Shown here one piece after another: positions 60,260 to 63,645 of a stretch of DNA of 63,645 nt. Under the pieces are notes generated by a model. It was given only the letters and a program-made list of their open reading frames with translations, was not told where the DNA came from and did not search any database. Each line of letters begins with the position of its first letter. The first letter of the stretch is position 1. The position numbers were made by a program, and so were the translations under genes. The DNA lies in contig NZ_NFHT01000016.1 in assembly GCF_002161445.1 (NCBI RefSeq), positions 1 to 63,645 on the forward strand, in the 5' to 3' direction. Source of the stretch: Alistipes sp. An66. GTDB taxonomy: Bacteria > Bacteroidota > Bacteroidia > Bacteroidales > Rikenellaceae.

Positions 60260-61099
60260 ATGAACATAACGAAACTCATCCTGACTACGGTATCGGCCGC
60301 AGTCCTGCTGACGGCTACGTCCTGCGTGAAAGACTCGCTCAACCATACCCCGCATCCCGACAAAGGTGCCGTTCTCCTGATGTTCGAAAAGAGCGCGACC
60401 GAAACCCATACGGTGCTCATCGACGACCAAAAGAGCGATTTCTCCGCTACGCCCTTCTGCTTCCCCGCCCTGTTGGAGCCGGGCAGCCACATGATGATCA
60501 TCTGGAACCATGCCGAAGGTTTCGACTTCGACGGGCTCACGGCCCGCGTCAAAAAGGACGACACCCAGAACTCCTTCATCATCCCGATGCCGGGCCATCT
60601 CTTCTCGACCAACGGTTCCATCGAAATCATGGCTGACGACACGTTGCGGATCAATACGCCGCTCATCCCCCGCACCCGTGATCTGGTCTTGCAGTTCACC
60701 GTAGCCGAAGGGCGCCCCGAGCTGATCCAGAGCGTCACCGGAACGATCGACGGCATCGCCAATGCGTTCAACATCGAGGAGGGCGAGTTGATCGGCGCCC
60801 CCTCCTCCACCGTCGTAAACTTCACCCGGGACGGCGACCAGCTCAATGCCACGGCCCGGATTCTGGGAACGCGAGGCTCCGCACAGACCCTGACGTTCGA
60901 CATCGTCTTCGTGGACAACAACCGCACCCAGCACACGGAGATCGACCTCACGGAGGTGCTGGCCGGATTCAACAGCCCGACCACCGAACCCTTCCCGGTA
61001 AAAGGCAAACTCAATACGCCGATCGGCATGGAAACCGGATCGGCCGAAATCATCGACTGGGAAGAGGGCGAAGGCGGCGATCTGGAAGCCGGCGTCTGA
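60260..61099 (+). CDS. FimB/Mfa2-like fimbrial anchor lipoprotein
   Basis: A 279-residue lipoprotein (LLTATSC, Cys22) made of two beta-sandwich halves (GAVLLMFEKSATETHTVLI and VNFTRDGDQLNATARILG), as in FimB/Mfa2 anchors that hold the base of the fimbria in the outer membrane. Similarity at residue level is modest, so DUF5119-type is an alternative. It lies 22 bases after DUF3575 and 119 bases before the fimbrillins, the usual order of such operons. Confidence 0.72.
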   Translation: MNITKLILTTVSAAVLLTATSCVKDSLNHTPHPDKGAVLLMFEKSATETHTVLIDDQKSDFSATPFCFPALLEPGSHMMIIWNHAEGFDFDGLTARVKKDDTQNSFIIPMPGHLFSTNGSIEIMADDTLRINTPLIPRTRDLVLQFTVAEGRPELIQSVTGTIDGIANAFNIEEGELIGAPSSTVVNFTRDGDQLNATARILGTRGSAQTLTFDIVFVDNNRTQHTEIDLTEVLAGFNSPTTEPFPVKGKLNTPIGMETGSAEIIDWEEGEGGDLEAGV

Positions 61100-61218
61100 C
61101 CCGAACCCCGGCTCCGAGGCCGGAGCGCGTCCCGTTGCCGCTCCTTCCGGGCACGACGGACTCCCCGACCGACGAGCGCTGACAACCATTCAACAACGAA
61201 CGAATCAACCATAAACAT

Positions 61219-62713
61219 ATGAATTTCCAACACACATTCAACCTGTTAACCGGCAGTGCCGCCCTGCTTCTCGTCCTGACCGCCTGCTCGCAGGACGAAA
61301 TCGCCGACGGCAACCGCCTGCCCGAAGGAAAATACCCGCTGATAATAACAGCCTCGGGACTGCAAGCCCCGGTCGCAGCCTCCCCCGCGGCAACAAGCCG
61401 CGCTACCGTGGACGGCACCTGGTAGGGATCCGAAACCATCGCCCTGCAAGTCCAGGGTGACGAGCATATCTACACCTACTCCGTCAATCAGGAGGGCAAG
61501 ATGACCAGCGAAAGCCCCTATTACTGGGCAAACCGCGAAGCCATCACCGTTTCGGCCTGGTATCCCTATGCCGAGACGATGCCCGTCGCCGTCGTGCTGG
61601 AGGACCAAAGCATCCGGAAGAACTATGTCGCCAGCGACTTCATCTCCGCCGAGGGGCAGAACGTCGATTTCAACACCCCCGCCAGCTTGAAGTTCTCCCA
61701 CCGCACGGCCCGGATAACGCTGAATCTCCAAGCCGGCGCGGGCGTCGACAACGTCGCCGACGCCGCGATCAGCCTGCTCAACCTCACCACCGACAACGGC
61801 AACCCCGCCGCCATCCGTCCGTACAATCCGGAGGGCGACACCTACGATGCGCTGCTCGTCCCGCAGACCATCGCCTCGGACAGGGAGTTCATCCGGATCG
61901 AACTGAACGGCAACGTCCATACCGCCCGACTCTCCAAAGAGACCGAAATGAAGGCCGGATTCGTTTATACCTATAACGTTACCGTGACCGACAAAGGGCT
62001 CAAAGTGGAGGAAGGATCCATCCTGAACTGGACGGAGGGCGGCAGCGAAACGGGAATCGCCTCCGTAATGAACTACGACTATGGCGCGTCGAGCAACACC
62101 TACACCGTTTATACGGCCGAAGGCCTGTATTATTGGGCGGAAGCTGCCCGAAACGATCTCTCAACCAACTGTATCCTCGCAGCAAACATCCCGCTCGAAA
62201 TACCGGCCGAGAACGGCAGCAACTGGACAACCCTGGGCGACTACACCAATTCCTACTCCGGAGTCTTCGAAGGCAACGGACACTCCATCAGCAATCTGAC
62301 GATCAGCGGCGGAGCCTACCAGGGAATATTCGGAACCATCAGCGAAAGTTCCGAAGTCCGGAATCTCACCTTGATCGACGTAAATATCTCCGGAAGCCAA
62401 TATATCGGAGCAATCACCGGAGGCGTCAAAAGCAGCGACACCAATCAGGGAAAGATTTACAACTGCTCCGTTACCGGTACTGTCAACGGAAGCCATGACA
62501 ATTCTTATACAGGAGGTTTTGCCGGATACAGCCAAGGCATCATTCAAGCCTGCCAGTTCTCCGGGACCGTGAAGGGTGTATCATACCTCGGAGGCATAGT
62601 CGGGAAAAACGAGGGCTCCGACGCTCTTGTCATCGCCTGCTCGACCCAGGGGAAGACAGAATGTACAAATTTATGGTCGCAATACGGCCGAATACTGAAA
62701 AACGCACAATATC
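61219..62713 (+). pseudogene. Fimbrillin-family gene with in-frame amber codon and lost 3' end
   Basis: The first 68 codons encode a fimbrillin-like lipoprotein start (LLVLTACSQDE, PLIITASGLQ). A TAG at 61423-61425 stops it, and the same frame continues with fimbrillin text: NREAITVSAWYPYAE, SLKFSHRTARITLNL, then GLUG-type repeats (GGFAGYSQGII, YLGGIVGKNEG) from about 62240. The paralogue at 62714 has a coding codon at the matching place. There is no stop before the next gene: the frame runs on over it to 62976 in a different frame, so the natural 3' end is missing. Broken by at least two changes; a fragment could start at 61501. Confidence 0.85.
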
Positions 62714-63532
62714 ATGAAACGATCTTTATATGCCTTACAGGCCTTCGGCACGGCGCTGCTGCTCCTCGCGGCAACGGCCTGCTCGCAGGACGACTCCTTT
62801 GCACCGACCGATTCCGGACGCCTGCCGCAAGGAAACGAGCCCATGACCTTCCTCGCCTCGGGCTTGCAGCGGACGGCAAGTTCCGCAACTCCCGCCAGCC
62901 GCGCCTCCATCGACAACGACTGGAAGGACATCTCGAAAATCGCCGTGTTGATGAACGGCGAAGCAAAGGTCTATGACGTAACGCCCGCAGAAGACTTCCT
63001 GACCGCCCGACTCACCGCGGCAGATCCCTTCCGCTGGACCACCGACATGACGACCGCGGAGATCAGCGCATGGTGGCCCTACACCGACAGCGACAACGAC
63101 GGAATCCCCGACGCGACGATCCCGCCCGTCGTGGTGAAGAAAGATCAGAGTTCCGATGAAAACTATGCGAACAGCGACTATATCGCTGTCAGCAACCAGC
63201 AGGTGTCGTTCGGCACTCCGGCCGAATTGCAGTTCAGCCACCGCACGGCCCGCATCGTTCTGAAACTCGCAAGCAGCACGGTGGATCTGTCCAGCGTCTC
63301 CATCAGCATCAACAACCTCTCCGCAGTGAACGGCAACCCGCAGGTGATCACACCCCGCAAGGTGGAGGATGGCACCTACGAAGCGCTCGTCGCCCCGCAG
63401 AGAATCATGGCACAGACGCAGATCGCCTCCATCACCACCCTCGGCGGAAAGACCTTCATCTACAAGATTTCCAACGAAACCGAGTGGGCGGAGGGCAAGT
63501 ATTACACCTACACCATCGAGCTCGTCGAATAA
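62714..63532 (+). CDS. Fimbrillin family protein
   Basis: A 272-residue lipoprotein (LLLAATAC, Cys23), a structural or tip subunit of Bacteroidales fimbriae. It shares with the broken neighbour the PMTFLASGLQ start, ISAWWPYTDSD and the LQFSHRTARIVLKL strand. It ends with a KYYTYTIELVE strand. Mature fimbrillins lose the lipid and N-terminal strand by Rgp-like or other protease action when they polymerise; that is family knowledge. It starts inside the unfinished frame of the previous fimbrillin, from an ATG preceded by an A-rich leader. Confidence 0.85.
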   Translation: MKRSLYALQAFGTALLLLAATACSQDDSFAPTDSGRLPQGNEPMTFLASGLQRTASSATPASRASIDNDWKDISKIAVLMNGEAKVYDVTPAEDFLTARLTAADPFRWTTDMTTAEISAWWPYTDSDNDGIPDATIPPVVVKKDQSSDENYANSDYIAVSNQQVSFGTPAELQFSHRTARIVLKLASSTVDLSSVSISINNLSAVNGNPQVITPRKVEDGTYEALVAPQRIMAQTQIASITTLGGKTFIYKISNETEWAEGKYYTYTIELVE

Positions 63533-63556
63533 CTCCCGCAGCCTGAAAAGCCGCAC

Positions 63557-63576
63557 CATCCGGATCCGACCGGATG
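63557..63576 (+). other. Small hairpin after the last fimbrillin
   Basis: Six-base arms CATCCG and CGGATG with an eight-base loop, 25 bases after the stop. Confidence 0.4.
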
Positions 63577-63588
63577 ACGGCATCCGAA

Positions 63589-63629
63589 ACGACCCTTCCC
63601 TCCCCTTCTTCCGGGGCGGGGAGGGTCGT
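63589..63629 (+). terminator. Probable terminator of the fimbrial operon
   Basis: Long arms ACGACCCTTCCCTCCCC and GGGGCGGGGAGGGTCGT (imperfect) with a loop of seven; no strong T tract follows. The window ends shortly after in a G run. Confidence 0.5.
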
Positions 63630-63645
63630 CGGTATAGAGGGGGGG

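Overview
The window looks like chromosome from a GC-rich (roughly 60% G+C) member of the Bacteroidales, most like Alistipes (Rikenellaceae). The basis is two SusC/SusD loci, a hybrid two-component system, an ECF sigma/FecR pair, a FimB/Mfa2-fimbrillin locus, and many copies of the Bacteroidales -7 promoter element TAnnTTTG. The genus is an inference from gene content and composition; no 16S gene is present.

Layout. 0.4-4.7 kb: ybaK-type deacylase, a DUF5686 outer-membrane protein, a HAD phosphatase and a small DUF486 membrane protein. 4.8-11.6 kb (minus strand): a periplasmic choloylglycine-hydrolase-like amidase, an iron superoxide dismutase fused to rubredoxin, and a coupled pair of a TonB-receptor-like beta-barrel without a visible plug and a 992-residue TPR protein. 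11.8-17.6 kb: OsmC and a complete RND efflux operon (adaptor, pump, TolC). 17.7-24.1 kb: an operon sufB-sufC-sufD-sufS followed by tmk and a DoxX-like membrane protein.

24.2-47.3 kb: a pectin (homogalacturonan) utilization locus. SusC, SusD and a DUF4957/DUF5123-type surface lipoprotein form one transcript. Behind it lie GH105, an HTCS regulator, a CE12-CE8 fusion esterase, PL1 pectate lyase, GH28 polygalacturonase, a DUF4861 protein and an alpha/beta hydrolase with an N-terminal STN-like domain. Together these could de-esterify, cut and import pectin and hydrolyse the unsaturated oligosaccharides. A tRNA-Ser(GCT) gene with a textbook promoter and terminator separates it from the next locus.

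47.7-58.6 kb: a second utilization locus resembling N-glycan (Don/BT_3983-3987-type) loci: STN-containing SusC, SusD-like protein, a DUF1735-LamG lipoprotein and two GH18-fold lipoproteins that both lack the GH18 catalytic motif. It is governed by FecR and a divergently transcribed ECF sigma factor. A promoter and terminator on the opposite strand of the SusC leader define a short antisense RNA that resembles DonS. 58.9-63.6 kb: a fimbrial operon (DUF3575, FimB/Mfa2-like, two fimbrillins); the first fimbrillin is broken by an in-frame amber codon and runs into the next gene without its own stop.

The features most worth attention are the SOD-rubredoxin fusion, the antisense RNA, the catalytically empty GH18 pair, the STN-esterase fusion, and the degraded fimbrillin.
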